Source: Bolinopsis microptera (Eukaryota > Ctenophora > Tentaculata > Lobata > Bolinopsidae). Taken from it: 64,000 nucleotides of DNA. Positions 21,931 through 36,045 of the stretch are shown one piece after another. The translations under genes were made by a program, and so were the position numbers. The first letter of the stretch is position 1; every line of letters starts with the position of its first letter. The DNA lies in NCBI RefSeq assembly GCF_026151205.1, contig NW_026971776.1, positions 1 to 64,000 of the forward strand. The letters run 5' to 3'. Under the pieces are notes generated by a model. The model was given only the letters and a program-made list of their open reading frames with translations. It was not told the origin of the DNA and did not search any database.

Positions 21931-22309
21931 TAATTTTGCATATTTTTGTCCCCTGATTGGCTAAATTGTATTACGTGAAGCTTGCATTCTTGTTATGCCA
22001 AATCGTCACGCGAAAATTTTGTTAATCACGCTGAGCTTATAATTATATGTTGTCTCTGCTTTGAGGAGACTTCAAAATAGACAGCTGTTTCCTTGTTATG
22101 CTTTGTTTATTGTCAGCATTCTTTTGGTCGTTTGTATCTTGGGGCTTGTTAATTATAAACTGCAAAATTTATTCATTTCCCACGTGAAAAAATTGAGTTG
22201 TCCTGACCATAACTGGTACAGATTATCGTAGCGACTTCTAGAAGATACTTGCTAATTATTATACGCTCTAACAACATAATCGCTCTCTAGTCTCTAATCG
22301 CACCTGATA
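21931..22309 (+). promoter_or_regulatory. Upstream region of the tetraspanin gene
   Basis: About 380 bp lie between the E3 relic and the tetraspanin start codon. It contains ATTGGCTAA (21956-21964), a CCAAT-like box read as ATTGG. I see no clear TATA box or initiator, and the transcription start cannot be set from sequence alone. Confidence 0.3.
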
Positions 22310-24200
22310 ATGGGCTACCATGAGTCGTACGCAAAAACCCCTGTCGGCAAGAAATGGAGTTACACAAGCTCCTACCACTACGATCTCACTCCGACAGAAA
22401 AACTACTGAAATACTCCAACTTTATCTTCGCTTTCGCCATTATCGTTCGTAACTTTTTAACAGGGACTCGATTGTTAAGAATTATAGTTTTTGCTTCCAA
22501 TCGTATCTCATGATCATTATTTATTGCAATTATTCTCGCTTTATATATAGTAAGATGTCCTAGCAGCGTTTACTTATTTTGCAGTTGTTTGGCATCTCAT
22601 TGGGAGTAGTAGCAGTATACATCGAGGAGGAAAGTTTGAATTTCATCCTGTTTATCGGAAACAAGAATTTGACAGGTCTGAAGCTGCTGATGGGGGCTGG
22701 AGCGGTTTTGGTTATATTGGGAGCTCTGGGATTACTGACAACGATTAGACTCAATAGAAAGCTCATGCTCTTTGTTAGTTCGGCGGTCGCGCGCTACTGC
22801 AAGCGAGAGGGCTCTTGTTAGAGCAAGTCAATGTGCACAGTTTATTATTGTCATTGAACCGAAAAGTTCGTCTTAAAAATTTATAAGTTATAAATTGATT
22901 TACTGTTAAGTAGAGTGCTAACATTGTGGTTATTTTCAGTACGTTTCTATGACCTTTGTATCAGTTATAGTTCAAGGAGCAGGAGTTGGAATTGCAGTTG
23001 AGCAGATTAGCACAGTTAGTTATTTTATAAGTAAAGTTATGCGAGACAAATATTTTCACAAAGTCACAAGTGTTTTCCGTAAAAATGCGACCAAATTTGT
23101 TTACCAACTTGCTGCTTGATTAAATAGCATATGTTCTGCTTCCAAGCCAAACAAATTAACTATATTTGAATTGAATCATGGCTTTCCTCGCTCCCCAAAA
23201 TATTATTCACAGTTAAAAGACGGGGTCAACAGAACATTTTATGAGATGGTAGAGAATTACGCAGATTACAACTTTGAAGAAAACTCGACAGCTCCAATAG
23301 ACTACATGCAGTCTACTGTAAGCGTAACACGTCTTATTGAGAACAATAACTATTTACATTTTTATTTCACATTACTTCAGTTGCTAGGTAACGGTTAGTT
23401 CACAATGTTAGTATCCCAGACTTGAGTAATATTTGGATTCTGACCTGACAAATCTTCAGTTGGAGTGTTGTGGGCTTTATGAAGGTTACGGAGATTGGAA
23501 TGCGACCTCCAAATTAGCTACTGAGTGGATCAAACTGCACGCTATTGATACTCCTGACTCGTGCTGTATAAAGGACAAGGTACCTATGTGGCATCAGAGT
23601 AGTACAGCAGGGAATATCAATATTACTTTGTCCTGGATTTTATCTAAAATTATAACGTTCTACCGTCTTCTGAAGGAACTTTATAAGAGCTGCAAAAGTT
23701 TTCATTACTTAGTGTTAGTGGCAAACAATTACTGTTGCTTCTTTATAATTACAGTCAATTGATCTATAAATCAGACTCACTCATTTTTCAGATCAAGACT
23801 CGGTGTGGTTTTGGACAGGCAAGACCTTTAGAAAACTCGAAAGACAGAATAGTATATAAGACGGTGAGATATAGATTTCAGAGTCAATTTCATATTCTGA
23901 ATTAAAGTTAGTTACTCGAATACTCATACTTCATAGTCTTACTCTCAACACTTCAATAATATTACTTACTCATAAGTCATAATACTTAAGTAAATAATAT
24001 GATTTATTTAAGTAAATAATATGATTTAGTAAATGTAAACATAGTGATGTTTGCAGGGCTGTGCTGACAAGTTTTACAGCTGGATTGACGGTAAAGTGAG
24101 CAGTGTGACAGTTATTGCTATAGCTAACATTGTCTGCCAGCTGACGAGCGCTACTTTCCTCTTCCTGCTCCGACAAAGTATGCAGGTCATCACTTTTTAA
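22310..24200 (+). CDS. Tetraspanin, seven exons, 279 residues
   Basis: This is a four-pass membrane organiser of the tetraspanin family. Exons are 22310-22444, 22585-22773, 22940-23014, 23213-23317, 23460-23579, 23792-23863 and 24057-24200; all introns are phase 0 and every acceptor ends in AG. TM1 lies at about residues 36-56, TM2 80-98 and TM3 109-127. The large extracellular loop has the CCG motif at 171-173, PDSCC at 200-204 and single Cys at 213 and 234, six cysteines in all. TM4 is at 248-270. N-glycosylation sequons occur in the loop (Asn139, 157, 182). The short C-terminal tail is RQSMQVITF, read straight to TAA. The first donor (ATC|GTTCGT) is non-consensus but is the only one that keeps frame. 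The N-terminal cytoplasmic segment, about 34 residues and rich in Ser, Tyr and Lys, is longer than usual. I do not assign an orthologue. Confidence 0.92.
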
Positions 24201-24995
24201 AGTATTTAATGAACACAGACAATTTTGTAAAGGAGCAACAGTTTGCAAAGGTTCTGTCCAAATGGTTTTAATTATTTCTCTGAGAAAAATGGAAGATGAG
24301 TTTAAAGTTTTTTTGTTAAATGAGCTCATTATATATATCATTCGGAGGATTATGATTATTATATTTTATAAAGGAGCAACATGCTATTATGATTACATTA
24401 GTGTAAAGACAGCTGTCTTTTAACGATAATTTGCCACAAATAACTTTTGGGGGAGCCTGGAGCAGTCAAAATAAATGCCTTAATTTTACAGCTTCAGGGG
24501 CAATTTAAACTAAATAGTCGATAAACGTAACTTTCAAACATGATTGGTATATTTTATAAAGGAGCAATATGTCATAACGCTACAATTAATTATTCTATTT
24601 GGCACTGATGATTGGTATATTTGTATCATTATCACGAAACGAATGGTTTTCCACCAATTTCGATGGTTTATGCTTATCACTTAGTCAATTGTTATTATAA
24701 TAGAGAGGCTAGATCAAATCAACTCGTTAGCAGCATAAAAATAATAATTTTGTAAATTTGTGATTTCGTAGAGCTCTTTTATCCTTTTGGTTTGGTCTAC
24801 ACTTCGTGGTGGAATGTTCCTGTAAGTCTGTGAGTATTTCTTCAATATTATAAAGGAGCAACAATGTCATACAACATGTTTCTTAGTCTTCAAATTTCCA
24901 GCCCTGACGAATATTCGGCAAAATCCAGATTAAATTTCAACCAATATTACAATTAGATAGGAGTAAGTGAATTTTTACAGCTGGTTAATAATAGT
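24201..24995. repeat. Intergenic region with four copies of TATAAAGGAGCAACA
   Basis: No exon is seen downstream of the tetraspanin stop. A motif close to TTTATAAAGGAGCAACATG recurs at 24223-24241, 24362-24383, 24551-24570 and 24846-24863, always on the + strand, spaced 140 to 295 bp apart. Sequence between the copies is not obviously related. An alternative last exon for the tetraspanin (24492-24524 after TTTACAG) is possible but not needed. Confidence 0.6.
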
Positions 24996-24999
24996 AGAG

Positions 25000-27900
25000 G
25001 TGCTGTTACTACATGTTACTACTACTTAGTGCTACTACTACATGTTACTACTACTTAGTGCTGCTACTACATGTTACTACTACTTAGTGCTACTACTACA
25101 TGTTACTACTACTTAGTGCTGCTACTACATGTTACTACTACTTAGTGCTACTGCTACTTGTTACTACTACTTAGTGCTGCTACTACATGTTACTACTACT
25201 TAGTGCTACTACTACATGTTACTACTACCTAGTGCTGCTACTACATGTTACTACTACTTAGTGCTGCTACTACATGTTACTACTACTTAGTGCTGCTACT
25301 ACATGTTACTACTACTTAGTGCTGCTACTACATGTTACTACTACTCAGTGCTACTACATGTTACTACTACTTAGTGCTACTACATGTTACTACTACTTAG
25401 TGCTGCTACTACATGTTACTACTACTTAGTGCTGCTACTACATGTTACTACTACTTAGTGCTGCTACTACATGTTACTACTACTTAGTGCTGCTACTACA
25501 TGTTACTACTAACTTAGTGCTGCTACTACATGTTACTACTACTTAGTGCTGCTACTACATGTTACTACTACTTAGTGCTGCTACTACATGTTACTACTAC
25601 TTAGTGCTGCTACTGCATGTTACTACTACTTAGTGCTGCTACTGCATGTTACTACTACTTAGTGCTGCTACTACATGTTACTACTACTTAGTGCTGCTAC
25701 TACATGTTACTACTACTTAGTGCTGCTACTACATGTTACTACTACCTAGTGCTGCTACTACATGTTACTACTACTTAGTGCTGCTACTACATGTTACTAC
25801 TACCTAGTGCTGCTACTACATGTTACTACTACTTAGTGCTGCTACTACATGTTACTACTACTCAGTGCTACTACATGTTACTACTACTTAGTGCTACTAC
25901 ATGTTACTACTACTTAGTGCTGCTACTACATGTTACTACTACCTAGTGCTGCTACTACATGTTACTACTACTTAGTGCTGCTACTACATGTTACTACTAC
26001 TTAGTGCTGCTACTACATGTTACTACTACTTAGTGCTGCTACTACATGTTATTACTACTCAGTGCTACTACATGTTACTACTACTTAGTGCTACTAATGT
26101 TACTACTACTTAGTGCTGCTATACATGTTACTACTACTTAGTGCTGCTACTACATGTTACTACTACAAGTGCTGCTACTACATGTATACTACTTAGTGCT
26201 GCTACTACATGTTACTACTACTTAGTGCTGCTACTACATGTTACTACTACTTAGTGCTGCTACTACATGTTACTACTACTTAGTGCTGCTACTACATGTT
26301 ACTACTACTAGTGCTGCTACTACATGTTACTATACTTAGTGCTGCTACTGCATGTTACTACTACTTAGTGCTGCTACTGCATGTTCTACTACTTAGTGCT
26401 GCTACTACATGTACTACTACTTAGTGCTGCTACTACATGTTACTACTACCTAGTGCTGCTACTACATGTTACTACTACTTAGTGCTGCTACTACATGTTA
26501 CTACTACTTAGTGCTGCTACTACATGTTACTACTACTTAGTGCTGCTACTACATGTTACTACTACCAGTGCTACTACATGTTACTACTACTTAGTGCTAC
26601 TACATGTTACTACTACTTAGTGCTGGCTACTACATGTTACTATTACCTAGTGCTACTGCATGTTACTACTACCTAGTGCTACTACATGTTACTACTACTT
26701 AGTGCTGCTACTACATGTTACTACTACTTAGTGCTACTACTACATGTTACTACTACTCAGTGCTACTACATGTTACTACTGCTTAGTGCTGCTACTACAT
26801 GTTACTACTACTTAGTGCTACTACTACATGTTACTACTACATGTTACTACTACTTAGTGCTGCTACTCTACATTTTACTACTACTTAGTGCTGCTACTAC
26901 ATGTTACTACTACTTAGTGCTACTGTATGTTACTACTACTTAGTGCTGCTACTACATGTTACTACTACTTAGTGCTGCTACTACATGTTACTACTACTTA
27001 GTGCTACTACTACATGTTACCACTACTTAGTGCTGCTACTACATGTTACTACTACTTAGTGCTACTGCATGTTACTACTACTTAGTGCTGCTACTACATG
27101 TTACTACTACTTAGTGCTGCTACTACATGTGACTACTACTTAGTGCTGCTACTACTTGTTACTACTACTTAGTGCTACTACATGTTACTACTACTTAGTG
27201 CTGCTACTACATGTTACTACTACTTAGTGCTACTACTACATGTTACTACTACTTAGTGCTGCTACTACATGTTACTACTACTTAGTGCTACTTACTACAT
27301 GTTACTACTACTTAGTGCTGCTACTACATGTTACTACTACTTAGTGCTGCTACTGCATGTTACTACTACTTAGTGCTGCTACTGCATGTTACTACTACTT
27401 AGTGCTGCTACTACATGTTACTACTACTTAGTGCTGCTACTACATGTACTACTACTTAGTGCTGCTACTACATGTTACTACTACTTAGTGCTGCTACTAC
27501 ATGTTACTACTACTTAGTGCTGCTACTACATGTTACTACTACTTAGTGCTGCTACTACATGTTACTACTACTCAGTGCTACTACATGTTACTACTACTTA
27601 GTGCTACTACATGTTACTACTACTTAGTGCTGCTACTACATGTTACTATTACCTAGTGCTACTGCATGTTACTACTACCTAGTGCTACTACATGTTACTA
27701 CTACTTAGTGCTGCTACTACATGTTACTACTACTTAGTGCTACTACTATATGTTACTACTACTCAGTGCTACTACATGTTACTACTATTTAGTGCTGCTA
27801 CTACATGTTACTACTACTTAGTGCTACTACTACATGTTACTACTACATGTTACTACTACTTAGTGCTGCTACTACATTTTACTACTACTTAGTGCTGCTA

Positions 27901-30900
27901 CTACATGTTACTACTACTTAGTGCTACTGTATGTTACTACTACTTAGTGCTGCTACTACATGTTACTACTACTTAGTGCTGCTACTACATGTTACTTACT
28001 ACTTAGTGCTACTACTACATGTTACTACTACTTAGTGCTGCTACTACATGTTACTACTACTTAGTGCTACTGCATGTTACTACTACTTAGTGCTGCTACT
28101 ACATGTTACTACCTACTTAGTGCTGCTACTACATGTTACTACTACTTAGTGCTGCTACTACTTGTTACTACTACTTAGTGCTACTACATGTTACTACTAC
28201 TTAGTGCTGCTACTACATGTTACTACTACTTAGTGCTACTACTACATGTTACTACTACTTAGTGCTGCTACTACATGTTACTACTACTTAGTGCTACTAC
28301 TACATGTTACTACTACTTAGTGCTGCTACTACATGTTACTACTACTTAGTGCTGCTACTACATGTAACTACTACTTAGTGCTACTACATGTTACTACTAC
28401 TTAGTGCTGCTACTACATGTTACTACTACCTAGTGCTGCTACTACATGTTACTACTACTTAGTGCTGCTACTACATGTTACTACTACTTAGTGCTGCTAC
28501 TACATGTTACTACTACATGTTACTACTACTTAGTGCTGCTACTACATGTTACTACTACTTAGTGCTGCTACTACTTGTTACTACTACTTAGTGCTGCTAC
28601 TACATGTTACTACTACTTAGTGCTGCTACTACATGTTACTACTACTTAGTGCTGCTACTACATGTTACTACTACTTAGTGCTACTACATGTTACTACTAC
28701 TTAGTGCTGCTACTACATGTTACTACTACTTAGTGCTGCTACTACATGTTACTACTACTTAGTGCTGCTATTACATGTTACTATTAGTTAGTGCTGCTAC
28801 TACATGTTACTACTACTTAGTGCTGCTACTACATGTTACTACTACCTAGTGCTACTACATGTTACTACTACTTAGTGCTACTACTACATGTTACTATTAG
28901 TTAGTGCTGCTACTACATGTTACTACTACTTAGTGCTGCTACTACATGTTACTACTACTTAGTGCTGCTACTACATGTTACTACTACTTAGTGCTGCTAC
29001 TACATGTTACTACTACTTAGTGCTGCTACTACATGTTACTACTACTTAGTGCTACTACTACATGTTACTATTAGTTAGTGCTGCTACTACATGTTACTAC
29101 TACTTAGTGCTGCTACTACATGTTACTACTACTTAGTGCTACTACATGTTACTACTACTTAGTGCTACTACATGTTACTACTACTTAGTGCTACTACATG
29201 TTACTACTACTTAGTTATGCTACTACATGTTACTACTACTTAGTGCTACTACTACATGTTACTACTACTTAGTGCTACTACATGTTACTACTACTTAGTG
29301 CTACTACTACATGTTACTACTACTTAGTGCTGCTACTACATGTTACTACTACTTAGTGCTGCTTACTACATGTTACTACTACTTAGTGCTGCTACTACAT
29401 GTTACTACTACTTAGTGCTGCTACTACATGTTACTACTACTAAGTGCTACTACTACATGTTACTACTACTTAGTGCTACTACTACATGTTACTATTAGTT
29501 AGTGCTACTACTACATGTTACTACTACTTGTGCTGCTACTACATGTTACTACTACTTAGTGCTGCTACTACATGTTACTACTACTTAGTGCTGCTACTAC
29601 ATGTTACTACTACTTAGTGCTGCTACTACATGTTATTACTACTTCGTGCTACTACTACATGTTACTATTAGTTAGTGCTGCTACTACATGTTACTACTAC
29701 TTAGTGCTGCTACTACATGTTACTACTACTTAGTGCTGCTACTACATGTTACTACTACTTAGTGCTACTACTACATGTTACGACTACTTAGTGCTGCTAC
29801 TACTACATGTTACTACTACTTAGTGCTGCTACTACATGTTACTACTACTTAGTGCTACTACTACTTGTTACTACTACTTAGTGCTACTACTACATGTTAC
29901 TACTACTTAGTGCTGCTACTACATGTTACTACTACTTAGTGCTACTACTACTTGTTACTACTACTTAGTGCTACTACTACATGTTACTACTACTTAGTGC
30001 TGCTACTACTTGTTACTACTACTTAGTGCTGCTACTACATGTTACTATTAGTTAGTGCTACTACTACATGTTACTACTACTTAGTGCTGCTACTACATGT
30101 TACTACTACTTAGTGCTGCTACTACATGTTACTACTACTTAGTGCTACTACTACATGTTACTACTACTTAGTGCTGCTACTACTTGTTACTACTACTTAG
30201 TGCTGCTACTACATGTTACTATTAGTTAGTGCTACTACTACATGTTACTACTACTTAGTGCTGCTACTACTTGTTACTACTACTTAGTGCTGCTACTACA
30301 TGTTACTATTAGTTAGTGCTACTACTACATGTTACTACTACTTAGTGCTGCTACTACATGTTACTATTAGTTAGTGCTACTACTACATGTTACTACTACT
30401 TAGTGCTGCTACTACATGTTACTACTACTTAGTGCTGCTACTACATGGTACTACTACTGAGTGCTACCACTACATGTTACTACTACTTAGTGCTGCTACT
30501 ACTTGTTACTACTACTTAGTGCTGCTACTACATGTTACTATTAGTTAGTGCTACTACTACATGTTACTACTACTTAGTGCTGCTACTACATGTTACTACT
30601 ACTTAGTGCTACTACTACATGTTACTACTACTTAGTGCTACTACATGTTACTACTACTTAGTGCTGCTACTACATGTTACTACTACTTAGTGCTGCTACT
30701 ACTACATGTTACTACTACTTAGTGCTGCTACTACATGTTACTACTACTTTAGTGCTACTACTACTTGTTACTACTACTTAGTGCTACTACTACATGTTAC
30801 TACTACTTAGTGCTGCTACTACATGTTACTACTACTTAGTGCTACTACTACTTGTTACTACTACTTAGTGCTACTACTACATGTTACTACTACTTAGGTG

Positions 30901-31541
30901 CTGCTACTACTTGTTACTACTACTTAGTGCTGCTACTACATGTTACTATTAGTTAGTGCTACTACTACAGTTACTACTACTTAGTGCTGCTACTACATGT
31001 TACTACTACTTAGTGCTGCTACTACATGTTACTACTACTTAGTGCTACTACTACATGTTACTACTACTTAGTGCTGCTACTACTTGTTACTACTACTTAG
31101 TGCTGCTACTACATGTTACTATTAGTTAGTGCTACTACATGTTACTACTACTTAGTGCTGCTACTACTTGTTACTACTACTTAGTGCTGCTACTACATGT
31201 TACTACTACTTAGTGCTGCTACTGCATGTTACTACTACTTAGTGCTGCTACTACATGTTACTACTACTTAGTGCTACTACTACATGTTACTACTACTTAG
31301 TGCTGCTACTACATGTTACTACTACTTAGTGCTGCTACTACATGTTACTACTACTTAGTGCTGCTACTACTACATGTTACTACTACTTAGTGCTGCTACT
31401 ACATGTTACTACTACTTAGTGCTACTACTACATGTTACTACTACTTAGTGCTGCTACTACATGTTACTACTACTTAGTGCTGCTACTACATGTTACTACT
31501 ACTTAGTGCTGCTACTACATGTTACTACTACTTAGTGCTAG
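25000..31541. repeat. 6.5-kb satellite, 26/29-bp unit with higher-order repeats
   Basis: More than 200 tandem copies of TTAGTGCTGCTACTACATG plus TTACTACTAC (29 bp) are present, alternating with a 26-bp form lacking one CTG/CTA triplet. Units carry ordered variants: TATTAG for TACTAC, CTTGTT for CATGTT, TGCATG. Blocks of variants repeat at about 1006 bp (26.69 versus 27.69 kb) and about 900 bp (29.79 versus 30.69 kb), so the array expanded by multi-unit duplications. Open frames in it are repeat artefacts. It ends sharply in a G12-13 run at 31543. Confidence 0.97.
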
Positions 31542-32936
31542 TGGGGGGGGGGGGGTACAAAGCGGATTCACTGATTGTACCGAGCTTGGCCAGCTTAATA
31601 CGTACTTGTCACATGTACTCTGGATGTGTTATTTTGAATAAATCCACAATTAAATTGGAGAAATTGTAAAAATGCGGGTTGTGAGGTTGCACGACACCCT
31701 CCACTCACATTTTTACCATTATGAATTCTAACATGTAGTTTAAATACCGCTTGGAAGGAATACCAATATTTTAATGACTTTTTAAATCAATGTTTTCCGT
31801 GAGTCCGCGAAAATGAAAGAATTGGGACGTGTAGGCATTTCCTGATATTTCTAAGCACTAAAGTAAGTGTAACATAAAGTAAATAGTGTAGGTTTCCAGT
31901 GAGACAGTACTATATTACCACAGTACCGCAGTCCTACATCACTTATCTGTTCATAATCTCTTGCACCCGATTAAACGCCTATAAGCTACGTCAACCTAAT
32001 ATGTATATAACCATAATATAACTAATATAATGTTTACAACAAGTGTGAGATGGCAGTATTGCAAGGTTTATTTGTTTGTTTATTTGTGAGGTGATAACAA
32101 GACAGTCATTTTAATTGTAGTGATAAGGACTTAACTGCTCAAGTGAAGACGCCAAAAACACTTTAAACAGTAATTTCCACCCAATTTACGAGGATTACCA
32201 AATTAGCAAGTCATTTTAAATCAATCATCCTGGAGAGGTGATTTTACTGAAGCTGTCTAGATACCTCAATATTTACTCGCTCTGTTCCGTACAGATCTGA
32301 GATTTCCATTTCCATTTTATAGTTTTCCTTCGTATAATATTTCTGTGTTATACAGTTCTTCATACTATATACATAATACTCCTTTATAATAACACTTTAC
32401 ATAATAGTAATACTACAGTATCATACTCAGCTCACATTATACGATCAATGCTAGTTTACGCAGAAGTTGCTAGAGAACAATGACTTTAAAGCCATGTGTA
32501 AATATAACCATGTGGCACATTCTCACTGCTCTTCCTTGCTCCTTACTCTAATTTTATCTGAGAGCAGTTTTTAAATTCAGTTTTTTCTTTGGGAACTTTT
32601 CTTTGTATTGTTGCCTTTCAGGTGGAACACTATACTTAAACTTTTTGCGGTATTAGTTTACAAACTCAGGTAATCGTCGTCAAATTAACGCGACATTCAG
32701 CTGTTCAACTGTTCGGAACCATGGAGAGCCAATTACTGTAGCTATAGTTCATGGCACTTTCTAATATCTCACTGTTTTGGTATAGCTCTTGTGAAGGTTT
32801 TATTTTATGACTCGATTACTGAGCAAGCTGAATGACACAGCCTCTTGACTCTTGAGGATAACGCTTCTTTCTATCTGCAGATCACCTGCTTTGTAAATAA
32901 GTGAATAGAAAGCGTTAAACTGGAGAGGTGGACTCA
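31542..32936. other. Unique sequence, no gene recognised
   Basis: The stretch starts with a poly-G run (31543-31555) that caps the satellite. The remaining 1.38 kb is AT-rich, without an array, element end or exon I can support. Confidence 0.5.
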
Positions 32937-33900
32937 TGCTGCCTAGTAACCCACTCACCACTGTAACCTAGCAACCAACTAGGTGGACTGCTGCCTAGTA
33001 ACCTACTAACCACTGTAACCTAGTAACCAACTAGGTGAACTGCTGCCTAGTAACCTAGTAACCACTGTAACCTAGTAACCAACTAGGTGGACTGCTGCCT
33101 AGTAACCTACTAACCACTGTAACCTAGTAACCAACTAGGTGGACTGCTGCCTAGTAACCTACTAACCACTGTAACCTAGTAACCAACTAGGTGGACTGCT
33201 GCCTAGTAACCTACTAACCACTGTAACCTAGTAACCAACTAGGTGGACTGCTGCCTAGTAACCTACTAACCACTGTAACCTAGTAACCACTGTAACCTAG
33301 TAACCAACTAGGTGGACTGCTGCCTAGTAACCTACTAACCACTGTAACCTAGTAACCAACTATGTGGACTGCTGCCTAGTAACCTAGTAACCACTGTAAC
33401 CTAGTAACCAACTATGTGGACTGCTGCCTAGTAACCTACTAACCACTGTAACCTAGTAACCAACTATGTGGACTGCTGCCTAGTAACCTACTAACCACTG
33501 TAACCTAGTAACCAACTATGTGGACTGCTGCCTAGTAACCTACTAACCACTGTAACCTAGTAACCAACTATGTGGACTGCTGCCTAGTAACCTACTAACC
33601 ACTGTAACCTAGTAACCAACTATGTGGACTGCTGCCTAGTAACCTACTAACCACTGTAACCTAGTAACCAACTAGGTGGACTGCTGCCTAGTAACCTAGT
33701 AACCACTGTAACCTAGTAACCAACTAGGTGGACTGCTGCCTAGTAACCTAGTAACCACTGTAACCTAGTAACCAACTATGTGGACTGCTGCCTAGTAACC
33801 TACTAACCACTGTAACCTAGTAACCAACTAGGTGGACTGCTGCCTAGTAACCTACTAACCACTGTAACCTAGTAACCAGCTAGGTGGACTGCTGCCTAGT
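32937..33900. repeat. Minisatellite, 52-bp unit
   Basis: About 18 copies of a 52-bp unit with CTGCTGCCTAGTAACCTACT followed by AACCACTGTAACCTAGTAAC. Variants with CAACTATGTGG versus CAACTAGGTGG cluster in blocks. Each unit contains three AGTAACC/GTAACC cores. Confidence 0.95.
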
Positions 33901-33904
33901 GCTT

Positions 33905-34143
33905 CGTCAATTTAAGGGGATGGGGTAGTTAAGGGGGGGGGGGGGGGGGGGTAATACCAGTAGTTTAAAGGGGGGGGGGTATATACCAGTACTTTAAGGG
34001 GGGGGGGTAGTTTAAGGGGGGGGGGGGTAGTTTAAGGGGGGGAGTAGTTTAAGGGGGGATAGTTTGGGGGGGGGTAGTTTAAGGGGGGGGGGGGTAGTTT
34101 AAGGGGGGGGGGGGGGTAGTTTAAGGGGGGGGGGGGTAGTTTA
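33905..34143. repeat. G-rich array (TAGTTTAAGGGGGGG)
   Basis: About ten units of TAGTTTAA followed by G runs of 6 to 20. It is strongly G-skewed on the + strand and has clear G-quadruplex potential. The run lengths vary and may be partly sequencing slippage. Confidence 0.9.
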
Positions 34144-34257
34144 ACACCTGTAATTGTACCTGTGGACGTTGTTAGGTTTGACTTGTGTATTGTGTAACCC
34201 TAATGAGTTGTTGTATCGTACACTGTTGATTTGTTTACACAATACACATGTCAATTA

Positions 34258-34739
34258 TAGATGCATTGGTTAGATGCATTGGTTAGATGCACTGGTTAGA
34301 TGCACAGGTTAGATGCACTGGTTAGATGCACTGGTTAGATGCACTGGTTAGATGCACTGTTTAGATGCACTGGTTAGATGCACTGGTTAGATGCACTGGT
34401 TAGATGCACTGGTTAGATGCGCTGGTTAGATGCGCTGGTTAGATGCACTGGTTAGATGCACTGGTTAGATGCACTGGTTAGATGCACTGGTTAGATGCAC
34501 TGGTTAGATGCACTGGTTAGATGCACTTGTTAGATGCACTGGTTAGATGCACTGGTTAGATGCACTGGTTAGATGCACTGGTTAGATGCACTGGTTAGAT
34601 GCACTGGTTAGATGCACTGGTTAGATGCGCTGGTTAGATGGCAGATGCGCTGGTTAGATGCACTGGTTAGATGCACTGGTTAGATGCACTGGTTAGATGC
34701 ACTGGTTAGATGCACTGGTTAGATGCACTGGTTAGATGC
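34258..34739. repeat. Minisatellite, 13-bp unit TTAGATGCACTGG
   Basis: About 36 copies, highly uniform, with a few GCGCTGG variants and one short insertion (34640-34650). It is the third array in a row. Confidence 0.95.
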
Positions 34740-35916
34740 AGACTAGGTAGAGTGTGGTACTCTACCTTCAGTTTAACGCTGAGTTCATGTTATATACGTA
34801 GTAGTACTGTACTAGTATAATGATAACATAATATTTCTGCGTTGCACCAGTTAGGGCGTAGTTTTAGGAGCACGACTAATTGCGATATTCTGTGTTAAAA
34901 TAGAGCAGACAGAAGAGTAATGTAGTACAGTCAAATCCGTCCTAATTTAAGCCTTTGTCGGACAAAATTCGCAACAAAGCGATTTTAACGGGATATGGTC
35001 GGGACAGGTCCCAGGAATCATTCCAGAGAGTTCCCAAAAAAAAGGACTTCAGGAAAATCCACAATTACCACTTTTCTACCACCTTTTTACCACTTTGGTT
35101 TTCCGCAAATAAGTCACGTTCTAAATATCCTAGAAGATTCTAGTTTAAAGCAGTGTGTTTAGAAAACAAAGAAGAACAACTTTCTCTTTAACAACTTTTT
35201 CAAAAATAAATTATTTAATTAATTAATTAAATAATTAAAAATTTTTCAAATATTTCAAAAATATATTTTGTTAAAAATGTTCACAATTACATTCCACGTA
35301 TAATGAACTAATTTTTATAAAACTTTTGAAAATTTTCACTTTCAATATTTTGGACTTGTAAAATTTTCGAAATTTGTAAAGAATAACCACTATTTACCAC
35401 TTTTTACCACATTGAATCTCCGCTAATAAAACAACTTCTGAATCTTGTAGAAGGTTCTAGATTGAACCAGTGTGTTCGAAACATAAAAGAGAACATCTTT
35501 TTATCTGACAACCTTTGGATAAGATAATCAATTGATTAATTAATTAAATATTAATTCAATTTTTAAAAATTTAAAAATATAATTTTTATCAAAAATATTT
35601 GCCGTGACGTGAAACGTAAAATGAATTTACTTGAATAACAGAACATACATCGTCACATAGATTAGAATTAGATAACAGATAAAAAGAGATCCAGATAAAT
35701 GGAATAAACGGTAAAATATCCAAATTTGTACGATACTATTATAGCTAATAACTATTAAATATTAACACATCATATCTCTCGACTTAGTATTGTGCTTAAC
35801 TATATTGTTAAAATGGTTGTTTAAACAAGACTTAGCAATTTTTCAATCGCTAACTAGAGATCTTATCTCTGATTGTCAGTTTATCGTTTGGAAGTGTAAG
35901 CTTCAGCTTTTACTTT

Positions 35917-36045
35917 ATGTTGACTTCTCTTCGTAAAAAAGTTAAATATGCTAAAAATCGAGGACTGAAATCACACCAAATAGTTGACATTTTGAAAACA
36001 GAAGAACACATCGTGTGCCTGATACTCTACGCGTGCAGATTCTAT
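35917..36045 (+). CDS. Exon-like segment inside the long-TIR transposon
   Basis: An ATG at 35917 opens 43 codons, Lys-rich at first (SLRKKVKYAKNRGLKSHQ), ending exactly at a GTAAGT donor. An acceptor TTTTCAG at about 36105 follows, but the next frame closes after 20 codons. No family is recognised. It may be the first exon of the decayed element gene. Confidence 0.3.

Noticed and set aside
26686-27892. Leu/Tyr/Thr-rich frames in the large satellite
   Set aside because: They are translations of the 29-bp unit cycling through frames; not genes.
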